64,000 bases of DNA from Prevotella sp. CAG:1092 (GCA_000436915.1 HF994128.1:62932-126931), one strand, 5' to 3'. Shown: positions 27,791 through 37,358, numbered from the stretch's first letter. Numbers and translations: made by a program. Notes: generated from the letters alone by a model not told the origin.

Positions 27791-28672
27791 ATGGACGATT
27801 ATCAGATGCACCCTATCACCATCGACTCAATAAAGAGTTTATGCAATTGCGACTATCTTGACAACGATCTCGTGATATTCGACGAGATTGCTAAAGTGCC
27901 AATCCCCGACGAACCATTCCGTATGGGTTGCATACTGATGGCGCTATGTCTGAACGGCACAGCTACATATAATGTGGATACAAAGGCGCACCACGTGAAG
28001 GCAGGAGACGTGATAATAATAAGTACCAACCAGGTGACAGACAGCTTCAATATGTCTGCCGACTGTAGTGGTATGGCTTTTATGATGTCTGAGAATTTCT
28101 TCCGCGAGATAATATCGGGTATGCACGAGATATCTTCTCTGTTTCTATTCTCACACCAGCATCCGGTATGCAACTTGGAACCCGACGAAGTATATCTAAC
28201 AAAGAATTATATAAAATCTCTTATCTACAAGCTCAAAGAGAATACCCATCGCTATCGCCGTGAAACTGTGATGTCGCTATTGCGCACCATGATTTACGAC
28301 CTCAGCAATGTGATATACCGTATAATGCAAGACAACGAGAAAAAGAGTACTCGTGCTGATAGGATATTCTCAGAGTTCTTGCTGTTGGTAGAAAACAACT
28401 ACCGCACTCAGCGACGTGTGGGATGGTATGCGCTAAACTTAGGTATCACACCAAAATATCTATCAGAGATGGTGAAAGTGGCAAGCAGACGTACGCCAAA
28501 CGACTGGATAGACGACTATGTGACGCTTGAGCTAAGAGTATTACTTAGGAATACCAACAAGAACATAAAAGAGATAACAGAAGAGATGAACTTCCCAAAC
28601 CAAAGCTTCCTTGGCAAATATTTCAAGGAGCATGTAGGAATAAGTCCTTCTGCATATCGCAAGGGTAAATAG
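27791..28672 (+). CDS. AraC-family transcriptional regulator
   Basis: 293 residues from the ATG at 27791. An N-terminal cupin-like sensing domain (LCLNGTATYNVDTKAHHVKAGDVIII) is followed by a helical linker. The C-terminal double HTH (about 190-290) includes GWYALNLGITPKYLSEMVK and EITEEMNFPNQSFLGKYFKEHVGISPSAYRK. No membrane segment. It lies downstream of the GH95/GH78-like pair on the same strand but has its own promoter, so control of those genes is possible but unproven. Confidence 0.88.
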   Translation: MDDYQMHPITIDSIKSLCNCDYLDNDLVIFDEIAKVPIPDEPFRMGCILMALCLNGTATYNVDTKAHHVKAGDVIIISTNQVTDSFNMSADCSGMAFMMSENFFREIISGMHEISSLFLFSHQHPVCNLEPDEVYLTKNYIKSLIYKLKENTHRYRRETVMSLLRTMIYDLSNVIYRIMQDNEKKSTRADRIFSEFLLLVENNYRTQRRVGWYALNLGITPKYLSEMVKVASRRTPNDWIDDYVTLELRVLLRNTNKNIKEITEEMNFPNQSFLGKYFKEHVGISPSAYRKGK

Positions 28673-28709
28673 ATTACACTTTATAAAAAGGAAAAATAAA
28701 TAAAACAAT

Positions 28710-28736
28710 AATGCGCAAGACAACATCTTGCGCATT
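28710..28736. terminator. Bidirectional terminator between araC-type gene and DUF3109 gene
   Basis: A perfect 11-bp stem (28710-28720 with 28726-28736) with a 5-base loop, followed by TTTTTATTCTT on the plus strand. It serves the convergent genes. Confidence 0.88.
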
Positions 28737-28747
28737 TTTATTCTTCA

Positions 28748-29344
28748 TCAGCCTTCTCTTGAAGCCAATAATGTTTCAGCAATTTCGCATAGTTCCTGAT
28801 ACCACTCCTTGCCAAAGCGACGAACTAATGGACCTTCGAGGAACTTATATACAGGTAAGCCAAGTTCCCTACCCTTTTCTACTGCCGGACGGCATACATC
28901 CCAACGATTATAGTTAAGACCTACAAGACCACCAGCAAATCGTTTCTCACGAATAGGATAAAGAGCACAAGAGATAGGCTTTATAAACTTTGTTTTGCCA
29001 CCACGATAAGCACGTTCAAGAGCACACAGGCAGCAACCATTCTCATAGCATGTAAACACACAGTCTTTACCATTTACGATACTCGTAACAAGGTCGCCAT
29101 CACGATCGTTGTATGCCACACCTTGCTTATCGACAACAGCCTGCGCAGAAGCACTCATATCGTTCCATACAATATCGAGAGCATCTTCGATGCCTGCTAT
29201 CTCGTCCATGGTTAGCGGAGCACCTGCATCGCCCTCCACACAACATTCTCCCTTGCACTTGTCAAGGTCGCAACAGAATTTCTCAGTAATAATATCTGGC
29301 GACACCAATACGTCGCCCACTTGTATAATATGTAATTCTTGCAT
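28748..29344 (-). CDS. DUF3109 family cysteine-rich protein
   Basis: 198 residues. Clustered cysteines (FCCDLDKCKGECC near residue 25, then CVFTCYENGCCLCALE around 93-108, and later ISCALYPI and DVCRP) mark DUF3109, a family related to the YkgJ-type metal or iron-sulfur cluster proteins. No signal peptide, so probably cytoplasmic. It begins 13 bases after the ung stop and is likely co-transcribed with ung. No biochemical function is established. Confidence 0.82.
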   Translation of the reverse strand: MQELHIIQVGDVLVSPDIITEKFCCDLDKCKGECCVEGDAGAPLTMDEIAGIEDALDIVWNDMSASAQAVVDKQGVAYNDRDGDLVTSIVNGKDCVFTCYENGCCLCALERAYRGGKTKFIKPISCALYPIREKRFAGGLVGLNYNRWDVCRPAVEKGRELGLPVYKFLEGPLVRRFGKEWYQELCEIAETLLASREG

Positions 29345-29357
29345 ATTCTGTAAGTCT

Positions 29358-30023
29358 TTACCACTCTATAGTCTTTTCTCCATTCTGCGCCAAATAGTCA
29401 TTACAACGCGAGAACTGATGATTGCCAAACCATCCTCCTCTGTTTGCTGACAAAGGTGAAGGATGCACGCTCTCAAGTACCAAATGCTTATTTTGGTCTA
29501 TTAGATACTTCTTGCTACGAGCAAAACCGCCCCAAAGCATAAATACCAAGTGTTCACGCTTGTCGCTCAATGCCTTTATGGCAGCATCGGTGAATGTAGT
29601 CCATCCCAATCGCTGATGACTATTGGCAACATGTGCTCTTACTGTAAGTGTAGCATTTAGCAACAGCACACCCTGAGTTGCCCAACGAGTAAGGTCGCCA
29701 GATTTAGCTGCAGGTTTACCAAGGTCGAGTTCTATCTCCTTGAAGATATTGATGAGCGAAGGAGGAGGAGTAACGCCTTCAGGCACCGAGAAACTCAATC
29801 CCATAGCCTGACCAGGCTCATGATATGGGTCTTGACCTATTATCACCACCTTTACATCGTCAAACGGACAAAGGTTGAAAGCATTAAAAATCTTGTTGCC
29901 TGGAGGGAAACATTGATAATGCAAGTATTCCTCCCTCACCAGATTAGTGAGGTTAACGAAATATTGCTTATCAAACTCTGCACCAAGGTGCTGTTTCCAT
30001 GAAGATTCTATTTCTACGTTCAT
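29358..30023 (-). CDS. ung: Uracil-DNA glycosylase
   Basis: 221 residues from the ATG at 30023; a longer frame to 30050 adds a hydrophobic leader not found in the family. The catalytic water-activating motif GQDPYH is at 63-68, followed by GLSFSVP, LLLNATLTVRAH and the DNA-intercalating loop HPSPLSANRGG. It removes uracil from DNA to start base excision repair. Read with the DUF3109 gene 13 bases downstream. Confidence 0.95.
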   Translation of the reverse strand: MNVEIESSWKQHLGAEFDKQYFVNLTNLVREEYLHYQCFPPGNKIFNAFNLCPFDDVKVVIIGQDPYHEPGQAMGLSFSVPEGVTPPPSLINIFKEIELDLGKPAAKSGDLTRWATQGVLLLNATLTVRAHVANSHQRLGWTTFTDAAIKALSDKREHLVFMLWGGFARSKKYLIDQNKHLVLESVHPSPLSANRGGWFGNHQFSRCNDYLAQNGEKTIEW

Positions 30024-30044
30024 AGGGAGAAAAAAGAAAGAAAG

Positions 30045-30108
30045 CCTCACTCCCAGCCCCTCTCCAAAAGGGAGAAGGAAGTAATTAGCATTATTGCTGG
30101 GAGTGAGG
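30045..30108. repeat. Long inverted repeat between gpmI and ung
   Basis: A perfect 13-bp stem (30045-30057 with 30096-30108) encloses a 38-base loop that itself holds a small hairpin (TCTCC/GGAGA around AAAA at 30061-30074). On the minus strand the outer stem is followed by a T-rich run, so it can terminate gpmI. The nested form and the purine-rich inner core also resemble dispersed palindromic elements of Bacteroidetes; copy number elsewhere is needed to tell. Confidence 0.7.
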
Positions 30109-30140
30109 TTTTAATATTTTGTAGAGAGGTGAGGCTACTA

Positions 30141-31661
30141 TTAGTCTTCGATAAGGCACTCGCCTGTCATTTCTGCAGGCTGCTCCAAGCCCATGATATG
30201 GAGGATAGAAGGAGCTACGTCAGCCAAACGACCATCCTTAACTGTTGCTGAGTTGTTGTCAGTAACGTAGATGAATGGAACAGGGTTCAAAGAGTGAGCG
30301 GTGTTTGGTGTGCCGTCTTCGTTGATAGCGTTATCTGCGTTACCGTGGTCAGCGATGATGATAGCCTCGTAGTCGTTAGCCTTAGCAGCCTCGATAACTT
30401 CGCGAACACAGTTGTCAACAGCATGTACAGCCTTAGCAATAGCATTGTATATACCTGTATGACCAACCATATCGCCATTAGCGAAGTTTACAACGATGAA
30501 ATCATACTCCTGAGTATTGATAGCACCAACGAGCTTATCCTTTACCTCGTAAGCAGACATCTCTGGCTTCAAGTCGTAGGTAGCAACCTTTGGAGAAGGT
30601 ACCAAGATACGATCCTCGCCCTCGTATGGAGTCTCACGACCACCATTCAAGAAGAATGTAACGTGAGCATATTTCTCTGTTTCTGCAGTATGGAGTTGCT
30701 TCTTGCCATTAGCTGCAAGATACTCACCAAGAGTATTAGTAACATTCTCCTTAGGGAAGAGGATGTTTACGCCCTTGAAGCTTGCATCATATGGAGTCAT
30801 GCAGAAATACTGCAATCCAGGGATAGTATTCATGCCCTCTTCTGGCATATCCTGCTGAGTCAATACCTGAGTAAGCTCCTTAGCACGGTCGTTACGATAG
30901 TTGATGAAGATAACAACATCGCCCTCACCGATAGTACCGTCTACATTAGAATTGCTGATAGCCTTGATAAACTCGTCGGTTACGCCCTCGTCGTAGCTTT
31001 CCTGCATAGCCTGTACCATATCTGCAGACTTCTTGCCTTCGCCCTTTACCAAGAGGTCGTAAGCTTCCTTCACACGATTCCAACGCTTATCACGGTCCAT
31101 AGCATAGAAACGACCAATGATGCTTGCGATATGTGCACCATTGTTGTCGCAGCACTTCTGTACCTCCTCAATAAAGCCCTTACCGCTCTTAGGGTCGGTA
31201 TCACGACCGTCCATGAAGCAATGTACGAATACCTTGTCTGTCAAACCATACTCCTTACCAATCTCGATGAGTTTGAAGAGATGGTCGAGTGAAGAGTGTA
31301 CACCGCCAGTAGAAGTAAGCCCCATCAAGTGGAGCTTCTTACCGTTATCGCGAGCATAGCTGTAAGCCTTTATCACTTCCTTGTTGTTGAGGATTTCGCC
31401 GCTTTCGCAAGCCTTGTTGATCTTCACCAAGTCCTGATATACGATACGACCTGCACCGATATTAAGGTGACCAACCTCAGAGTTACCCATCTGACCGTTA
31501 GGCAAACCTACATCTTCGCCAGAAGTCTGGAGTGAAGAGTGAGCCGAAACGGCTGTAAGATAATCAAGATAAGGAGTTGGAGTGTTATAGATAACATCAC
31601 CTTTACCATGCTGACCGATTCCCCATCCATCGAGAATCATCAAAAGAGCTTTTTTTGCCAT
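30141..31661 (-). CDS. gpmI: 2,3-bisphosphoglycerate-independent phosphoglycerate mutase
   Basis: 506 residues. The metal site begins ILDGWGIGQ (D11), and the phospho-serine is S61 in [10 protein letters not shown]. Further metal ligands occur in [10 protein letters not shown] and TAHSLNPVP. It interconverts 3- and 2-phosphoglycerate in glycolysis using two manganese ions. It has its own promoter at 31699-31729. A long antisense open frame exists inside it but has no family features. Confidence 0.95.
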   Translation of the reverse strand: MAKKALLMILDGWGIGQHGKGDVIYNTPTPYLDYLTAVSAHSSLQTSGEDVGLPNGQMGNSEVGHLNIGAGRIVYQDLVKINKACESGEILNNKEVIKAYSYARDNGKKLHLMGLTSTGGVHSSLDHLFKLIEIGKEYGLTDKVFVHCFMDGRDTDPKSGKGFIEEVQKCCDNNGAHIASIIGRFYAMDRDKRWNRVKEAYDLLVKGEGKKSADMVQAMQESYDEGVTDEFIKAISNSNVDGTIGEGDVVIFINYRNDRAKELTQVLTQQDMPEEGMNTIPGLQYFCMTPYDASFKGVNILFPKENVTNTLGEYLAANGKKQLHTAETEKYAHVTFFLNGGRETPYEGEDRILVPSPKVATYDLKPEMSAYEVKDKLVGAINTQEYDFIVVNFANGDMVGHTGIYNAIAKAVHAVDNCVREVIEAAKANDYEAIIIADHGNADNAINEDGTPNTAHSLNPVPFIYVTDNNSATVKDGRLADVAPSILHIMGLEQPAEMTGECLIED

Positions 31662-31698
31662 AATTACTATTTTATTATAAGTTTATTGTATTCCGTTG

Positions 31699-31729
31699 CA
31701 AAATTACTATAATTCAGTGGAAACACAAA
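31699..31729 (-). promoter_or_regulatory. Promoter of gpmI
   Basis: On the minus strand TTTG (31726-31729) and TAATTTTG (31699-31706) are separated by 19 bases, a full consensus match. The gene starts 37 bases further on. Confidence 0.75.
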
Positions 31730-31762
31730 ACAAGCGAGCCAATAATTTTGACTCGCTTGTTT
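31728..31762. terminator. Terminator of the M6 protease gene
   Basis: A perfect 11-bp stem (31728-31738 with 31752-31762) with a 13-base loop, downstream of the minus-strand protease gene. It overlaps the -33 element of gpmI by two bases. Confidence 0.7.
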
Positions 31763-31805
31763 GCCTATTATATTAATAATTCTTTATGCCATTTAATGTA
31801 AGTTA

Positions 31806-33971
31806 CTACCTTAACACCTTCTTTACAGTACCATCAGAATACTTAACGATGTTGATGCCTGCACCAAGAACCTGGCGCAAAGTGCCATCTGTAGAATATA
31901 TTGCCACAGGAACCTTTACAGAGTTTTGCTCAATTCCTTTGACTGCAGTTGAAGCAGCTGTAACAATTACATCGTCGAGGAAGAAACGCTTACCAGGAGT
32001 AAACTTTATCTTTATATTGTCTGAACCTGTGATGGTTGCTGTGAATGTCTGCCAAGAATCCATAGTCATATTGAATGAAGAAGGAGAAATTGTAGCATCG
32101 CCATCTATTGAGACAGACAGACGTGTATCATCTTTACCCCAAGGAGCAGCACGGAACGTAAGAGTTGCTGTACCATCTATCTCGATGGCTGGAGTTGTAG
32201 CTTCACCTTTCTTTTTGCTTGAACCAAAACGAGCACAACCATCAGCACCATGAGGACTTTCAGAATACCAACCAGCATTATCAGCCTCAAAGTCTGCGTC
32301 TGCAAATCTTCCTGTTCCACTAAACGCATTATCATTACCACCTGTACCACCACAAGCATCAAAGGTTTCAGAGAATATAACTTCGCCAGTAGGAGTATTT
32401 GGTGAAGACGAATTGAAGTAGTTAGGTCCAAAGTCCATAGAAGCCACGCCATCGCTTGTTACTGCGATATTGCGGATTGCTACATCCATGTATTTCTTGC
32501 CATCACTATTTTTTGTATATATAGCATTAGATGGACGTGATAAATTAGTCAAGCTATCATTGCCCTTATAAGGATATGGGTCGCCCAAGTATGTTGTCTT
32601 GGTGTAGCCTTGCTGAGTTTTGCTATAATACTTAGAGTCGTCATCATTGTCGGCATGGAATATTGTCATGCGCTGATGAGGGTTTGTGAATTGCAAATCA
32701 GAATCATATCCTGTGGTATTTACCATATTATAATACCATACAGTCTGGTCGAAGTCAACATGAGTGATGAGTACACCACCTTTAGGCAGACTCTCGTCCC
32801 AACCTGAGAACTGGCGGTTTTCTACCAAGAAGTATTCATCCTCGTTGCCACTATTAATAAGTTTGTAAGCCTCGCCACCTTCTGTAAGTGCCTTCATGCC
32901 AGTAACTGATAGTTCAGCTCCTTTGCGCACTTCTACAGGCTCGAGCCATCCAGAAATCATACGCTCATAAGCAGTATAGCCACAAGGCTTGTAACCATCT
33001 TCATTATATGCACCAGAGTCCATAAGGTCGAAAGGTCCCATACCAAAGTTGCCAGAGTAGCCTGTATCATACATATCAGGAATACCCATACAATGAGAAA
33101 ACTCATGGCACATAGTACCGATACCACCAACCTCGCCTGCGCCATTAAGCTCTGAGCTACAAGCATAGGGATCAACCTTCACTCCATCGAGAGTCAAAGC
33201 CATAGATGCACCTGAGAGCTGATATTTGTGTGGCCAAATAGTATTTTCCTTACCGGTATCAGCTTCGCCATAGCCGGCATAGATAACGTACACCTGGTCT
33301 ACTTCGCCATCACCATCCCAGTCGTATTTAGAGAAATCAACTTTTGAGTCAATGCCCTTGCAAGCCTCAACAATCATCTCTTCAGGATGAAGGTCGTAGC
33401 CATTTTCGTCATTGCCACCATAGTATTTCATGTTGTGAGATAACTTTACAGGACCAACAACATCGAAGTCAAGTTCAAACTGTCCACGGCTTTGGGCAAG
33501 GAAATAATCCTTAACCGAACCTTGGAAGTAGCCTTCATTATATCCAGCCTCGTTTGCTATACGATTAAATAGAGTCTGAGAATCACTATTCTTGAACTTC
33601 ACATCAGTAAATTCCACCAATATCACCAAACCCTTTTTCTTGCCCTGAAACACATCGGTAGCATTACTAAGATTACGACGAGCAGCACGACGAGCATGAG
33701 CCTTAGCCTTACGAGCCAAAGCGCGAGTAGTGAGATTAGAAACAGCAGAAGCATCAGCAAGCTTAAAGACGTTTGCTTCGCCTGTAGGCACATACTTGTT
33801 GCCATTGGCATCTTGCCAATAGTGCATAAACTCATCACCTACCAACGACACCTCAACCTTAGTTCCATCGTTAAGTGTGATAACGTTTGTCAAACCGCGC
33901 TTAGCTGGCAAAGCCATTGCTGCCAACGACATGAGCGCTACCATTCCAGTTACAATAGTTTTCTTTATCAT
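31806..33971 (-). CDS. Secreted M6-family metalloprotease with type IX secretion tail
   Basis: 721 residues. A signal peptide (TIVTGMVALMSLAAMA) precedes a propeptide with a basic segment (RALARKAKAHARRAARR, about 83-100). The M6 catalytic domain carries the zinc motif HEFSH (H289-E290, H293) within CHEFSHCMGIPDMYD, and an acidic loop DWDGDGEVD that probably binds calcium. A jelly-roll-like domain follows (about 545-670). The last residues (VAIYSTDGTLRQ to INIVKYSDGTVKKVLR) fit a type A C-terminal signal of the type IX secretion system. It is therefore likely exported to the surface as a protease related to immune inhibitor A. Confidence 0.88.
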   Translation of the reverse strand: MIKKTIVTGMVALMSLAAMALPAKRGLTNVITLNDGTKVEVSLVGDEFMHYWQDANGNKYVPTGEANVFKLADASAVSNLTTRALARKAKAHARRAARRNLSNATDVFQGKKKGLVILVEFTDVKFKNSDSQTLFNRIANEAGYNEGYFQGSVKDYFLAQSRGQFELDFDVVGPVKLSHNMKYYGGNDENGYDLHPEEMIVEACKGIDSKVDFSKYDWDGDGEVDQVYVIYAGYGEADTGKENTIWPHKYQLSGASMALTLDGVKVDPYACSSELNGAGEVGGIGTMCHEFSHCMGIPDMYDTGYSGNFGMGPFDLMDSGAYNEDGYKPCGYTAYERMISGWLEPVEVRKGAELSVTGMKALTEGGEAYKLINSGNEDEYFLVENRQFSGWDESLPKGGVLITHVDFDQTVWYYNMVNTTGYDSDLQFTNPHQRMTIFHADNDDDSKYYSKTQQGYTKTTYLGDPYPYKGNDSLTNLSRPSNAIYTKNSDGKKYMDVAIRNIAVTSDGVASMDFGPNYFNSSSPNTPTGEVIFSETFDACGGTGGNDNAFSGTGRFADADFEADNAGWYSESPHGADGCARFGSSKKKGEATTPAIEIDGTATLTFRAAPWGKDDTRLSVSIDGDATISPSSFNMTMDSWQTFTATITGSDNIKIKFTPGKRFFLDDVIVTAASTAVKGIEQNSVKVPVAIYSTDGTLRQVLGAGINIVKYSDGTVKKVLR

Positions 33972-34014
33972 AAGTTATAGTTAATATACATAAAAAACTA
34001 ACGAGCGAAGAGTG

Positions 34015-34047
34015 CAAATATAGCGCTTTTATTTTAATAAAACCAAA
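34015..34047 (-). promoter_or_regulatory. Promoter of the M6 protease gene
   Basis: Minus strand TTTG (34044-34047), a 21-base spacer, then TATATTTG (34015-34022). The start codon is 43 bases downstream. Confidence 0.75.
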
Positions 34048-34157
34048 TATTTATTCTGCTATAACTTTTTTTTATTATATATTTCTAAAAATAATCAACG
34101 AACAAGCTATTTCTATAAACAAAGAATCCTTGAGTATACTACTTTTATAAACCAAAA

Positions 34158-34187
34158 AGCGGCATCCGCAATAATGCGAATGCCGCT
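34158..34187 (-). terminator. Terminator of the 966-residue protein gene
   Basis: An 8-bp stem (34158-34165 with 34180-34187), one C-A mismatch and four more pairs around the loop ATAA; followed on the minus strand by a T-rich stretch. It lies downstream of the gene ending at 34242. Confidence 0.8.
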
Positions 34188-34241
34188 CCTTTATTATATA
34201 ATAAGGTGAAAGCTTAAGCCACCTTATCTATAGATGTATGT

Positions 34242-37142
34242 TTACTTAACAACAATCTTCTTGCCACCTACTACGTAGATACCCTTAGCCAAGCCCTTAA
34301 CAGACTCACCTGCACCAAGAACCTTAGCTCCGTTCAAGTTGTAAACGGCAGCATTCTTAGCAGCAACAGCGATTGAAGAGATACCATCAGAGGTTGCAAA
34401 CTTATAAGAGATTGGGCAGAACATGTAAGTTTCGAAATCCACGAATACTACACCAACAACGCTCTCAAACTTAGCTGTCTCTGGCATATCCTCTGGAAGA
34501 ACGGAGAACTGATCTGCAAGAATAATTGAAGCATCATCCTGCTTAATAACAGGAGCACCATCTTCATCAGCGAAGTCAACATCCTTAAGTTCGAACAAAC
34601 GCAAGTTGTTCTCTGCCTTTTGAAGATCAGCAATCTTAGCCTCTGTAGGAGTGATTGTGGTAGGAGTGATTGTAAGTTCTGACTTAGAAGTCTCAGCATT
34701 AGCAACCAATGCAAAAGAGTATGAGCTATAATCAACATAGATATAACCATTGAGCTCTACACCCTCCTTAAGTTCACCTGTGAACCAGCTGTTTGCATTA
34801 GCCTTTGTTATAATGTTAGAGATTTCAACTGCACCAGTCTCGTCCTCAAGAATTGCGTACGATACAGCAGCACGTGGGTCGATACCCGCGTCCATCTTCT
34901 GAACATAAGTAATCTTAGCGTTCTTCAACATGAGTTTAACGCTTGGATTCTCCATTTCACCACCTTCAATCTTGCTAAGTGCAGCAATGTTGTCAACAAC
35001 AGGAATTGCTGGAGCTGTAGGAACCTCATAAGAAACAGGAATGAATAAATAAGTAGGAGTTTCCTGATCGATCGATTCATAGGTTGCATAAAGAATACCC
35101 TTTACGCTTGTGAGCTTTTCTGGCATATTGCTACCATCAGAATCCCATAATGCAAAGTAATCATTCACTGATACTGAATTTTCACCCTGACAAAAATCGA
35201 ATGTTGGGAACTCGACATCATCAGTCTTCTTAATATCTACATCTTTAAGTTCAAAGTAGCGCATATTATTCTCTGGCTTCAAAATTTCTGCAAGAGTTCC
35301 TACAGCAGCTTCTACAGTAGAAGGAGTTGGTGTTACGTCTGACTTTTCAGTATCCTCTGATACCCAAAGAGCGTTTGGCCAGTTGTATGATGCATAGAGA
35401 GTACCATTGAGTACAGAACCTGCCTCAAAGTTGCCTTTAAGCAAACCTTCCATAGTTGCCTCCTGCAAAAGAATACTTGCATCAACTGCACCTGTTGCAT
35501 CTTCCAAAATAGCGAAGTCAATCTTTTCCACGCCATAATTACTATTCTTGTGCAAAGCAGTAATCTTAGCATCCTTGAGATTAATCTTAACTGGTATTTC
35601 ATCATTCTCGTCCTTAAACTTAAGGCTATGCAATTCTGCGATGCTGTTAACCTCGGTAAAAGTTGGTAGTGCTTCTGCATCACCAGTCTTCTGGATATAG
35701 ATAAAGTCAACAGCCTGGTTAGCGCTACCACCCTTAACCAAATAGATAGGAGTTTCAGCATTTACTTCAAACTCTTCAGATGTACCCTGAGCCCAGTTTA
35801 CAGTAGAAGCAGTAAACTTGAAGATGTTATTTTCGCCTGCAAGGAAGTTCCATTCAGAACCTGCATTCTTTGTAGCATCACAAATAACAGCGGTCAATTT
35901 ATATTTACCTGGCTGGAGCTTTGTAATTTCAACGTCAGCCTCTGCTGCATAAGCAGAACCACCGTTAGAACTACGAACAAAAGTATTATTGTTTGTAGCC
36001 TTTGTCAAACCTTCAATATTCTCTGCTTCAGATAAGAATACGATATCTGTAGTAGTTGTTGGTTTGAAAGTAATATTTTTAACCTGATTGTCTGCCTCAA
36101 GAGTATAAGAGAGATAGTATCCCTTCTTGTCAGAGCTCAACTTATCAGATGTATAAAGAGTGCTATCAATATTGATAGCATAAGGATAACCTACGTCGAA
36201 AGTCTCGCCCTCAAAGTTTGTACCCTTTACGATACCTTCCTGCAAAGGATTGCCTTCTTCATCAACAGCATTGAATGTATAATTCCATTTAGCAGCCTCG
36301 CGGAACTTAATAGTAACGACAGTTGAACCATCAGCAGCAATTTTCAAGCTTGCAGCATCGTCGCTATCGTAGACATACTTCACGGTTTTGTCTTCATTAT
36401 AAATTGCATCCTTGTCAGACTCCGTCAATGAAGGAACCAAGCCACTTTCTGCTACATAAGTAGAACTTGTTTTAATCTCGTTGCCTGCAGCATCTACATA
36501 CTTAACAGTATAGTTTGTAGCACTTGCAGCATCAACGTATTCCAATGCCAATTTAAAATCAGATGCCTCTTGTTCACGACCTGTAAAAGTAAAGAGCGCA
36601 ATACCTAAAGTATTATTTGTTGAAGCCTGAAGATAAGAAGTAACATCGTAACTCAACTCCTTCTTAGATGTTTTAACATTATCACCATCTCCATTAATAC
36701 ATACAGCATTAAGAATTTCGGCAGTATTGGTATTAGTCCATGTTGCTTTAGTTGCATCCCAACCTGTATTGATAGTGGCAACCTGCACATTAGAATTCTT
36801 TTTTGATACTGTACAAACAGAATAGAACGATAATGTAGCCTTTTTAAGCAACTTACCTTTCAATGTTGTTGACGCATCAAACTTTGTCAAAACGACAGGT
36901 GAGCCTTCATAATTTGCCAACATGTTTGTAAATGCGCCTCCATTGATTTTAGCTTGTGAATAGCGCCAAGAAGTTGCTTCTGCGTTATACAATACAGTAT
37001 TGGCATTTTGTGCTGTCTTACCATCTGCTTGTATAACAGTTGTCTGTGTTGGGGTCAATACTGTTTCATCTGCATAAGAAGTCTGAGTACCAACTGAGAA
37101 CATTGCCAACGCAGTCATCAATAAAGAATAAAATTTCTTCAT
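34242..37142 (-). CDS. Large modular secreted protein with type IX secretion tail
   Basis: 966 residues. Signal peptide (FYSLLMTALAMFSVGTQTSYA), then a DNRLRE-like beta domain (about 80-205, with VATINTGWDATKATWT). A MucBP-like region follows (NYTVKYVDAAGNEI and the next repeat to about 365), then a carbohydrate-binding-like domain (about 370-490). Next come OB-like repeats, each opening with xVNSIAEL or an equivalent and containing FAILEDATGA, then VLNGTLYASYNW (about 495-920). The tail from AAVYNLNGAKVLG to GIYVVGGKKIVVK fits a type IX secretion signal. Residues about 494-705 are near-duplicates of a block in the 1412-residue protein. No enzyme motif seen; an adhesin or glycan-binding role is a guess. 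It has a structured leader. Confidence 0.75.
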   Translation of the reverse strand: MKKFYSLLMTALAMFSVGTQTSYADETVLTPTQTTVIQADGKTAQNANTVLYNAEATSWRYSQAKINGGAFTNMLANYEGSPVVLTKFDASTTLKGKLLKKATLSFYSVCTVSKKNSNVQVATINTGWDATKATWTNTNTAEILNAVCINGDGDNVKTSKKELSYDVTSYLQASTNNTLGIALFTFTGREQEASDFKLALEYVDAASATNYTVKYVDAAGNEIKTSSTYVAESGLVPSLTESDKDAIYNEDKTVKYVYDSDDAASLKIAADGSTVVTIKFREAAKWNYTFNAVDEEGNPLQEGIVKGTNFEGETFDVGYPYAINIDSTLYTSDKLSSDKKGYYLSYTLEADNQVKNITFKPTTTTDIVFLSEAENIEGLTKATNNNTFVRSSNGGSAYAAEADVEITKLQPGKYKLTAVICDATKNAGSEWNFLAGENNIFKFTASTVNWAQGTSEEFEVNAETPIYLVKGGSANQAVDFIYIQKTGDAEALPTFTEVNSIAELHSLKFKDENDEIPVKINLKDAKITALHKNSNYGVEKIDFAILEDATGAVDASILLQEATMEGLLKGNFEAGSVLNGTLYASYNWPNALWVSEDTEKSDVTPTPSTVEAAVGTLAEILKPENNMRYFELKDVDIKKTDDVEFPTFDFCQGENSVSVNDYFALWDSDGSNMPEKLTSVKGILYATYESIDQETPTYLFIPVSYEVPTAPAIPVVDNIAALSKIEGGEMENPSVKLMLKNAKITYVQKMDAGIDPRAAVSYAILEDETGAVEISNIITKANANSWFTGELKEGVELNGYIYVDYSSYSFALVANAETSKSELTITPTTITPTEAKIADLQKAENNLRLFELKDVDFADEDGAPVIKQDDASIILADQFSVLPEDMPETAKFESVVGVVFVDFETYMFCPISYKFATSDGISSIAVAAKNAAVYNLNGAKVLGAGESVKGLAKGIYVVGGKKIVVK

Positions 37143-37173
37143 GTAGTTATAGTTTTGTAGAGTAGAGTGTCGT

Positions 37174-37269
37174 CAGTCCGTGGGCACTTAAATAATAGGT
37201 AAAAGTTTTAGGTATTCGGTTGCGGACTGTTTTATCACCTTCCAGTCTTAGGGGTAAGGTCAGCCGAAT
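37174..37269 (-). ncRNA. Candidate structured leader RNA, copy A
   Basis: On the transcribed (minus) strand, stem P1 pairs 37264-37269 with 37214-37219. Hairpin P2 pairs 37256-37260 with 37237-37241 around a 14-base loop, ACCCCTAAGACTGG. A loop pseudoknot pairs 37243-37247 with 37225-37229. A downstream strand (37174-37180) is a perfect 7-bp complement of 37223-37229, the same strand used by the pseudoknot, so the two pairings exclude each other. The element ends 31 bases before the ATG. The same order, loop size and 31-base distance recur upstream of the paralogue at 44439, with compensatory changes. Confidence 0.65.
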
Positions 37270-37350
37270 TGCAATTAGTTTATCTTTGTTTTTAAGTCTT
37301 AATATAAGTCATTAATTATTAGTAGAATATATTAAATAGTGGTTTGATTG

Positions 37351-37358
37351 CAAAAGTA
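37351..37358 (-). promoter_or_regulatory. -7 promoter element of the 966-residue protein gene
   Basis: Minus strand TACTTTTG matches TAnnTTTG. It predicts a 5' leader of about 200 bases that contains the whole structured element. The -33 match is poor. Confidence 0.55.

Noticed and set aside
30294..31292. 332-codon open frame antisense to gpmI
   Set aside because: Composition is that of a shadow frame, there is no family match, and gpmI on the other strand is complete with all catalytic motifs.
37174..37269. TPP or cobalamin riboswitch
   Set aside because: A CTGAGA-like string is present in copy B and a GCCAC nearby, but the conserved cores of those riboswitches are absent and the downstream genes are unrelated to those vitamins.
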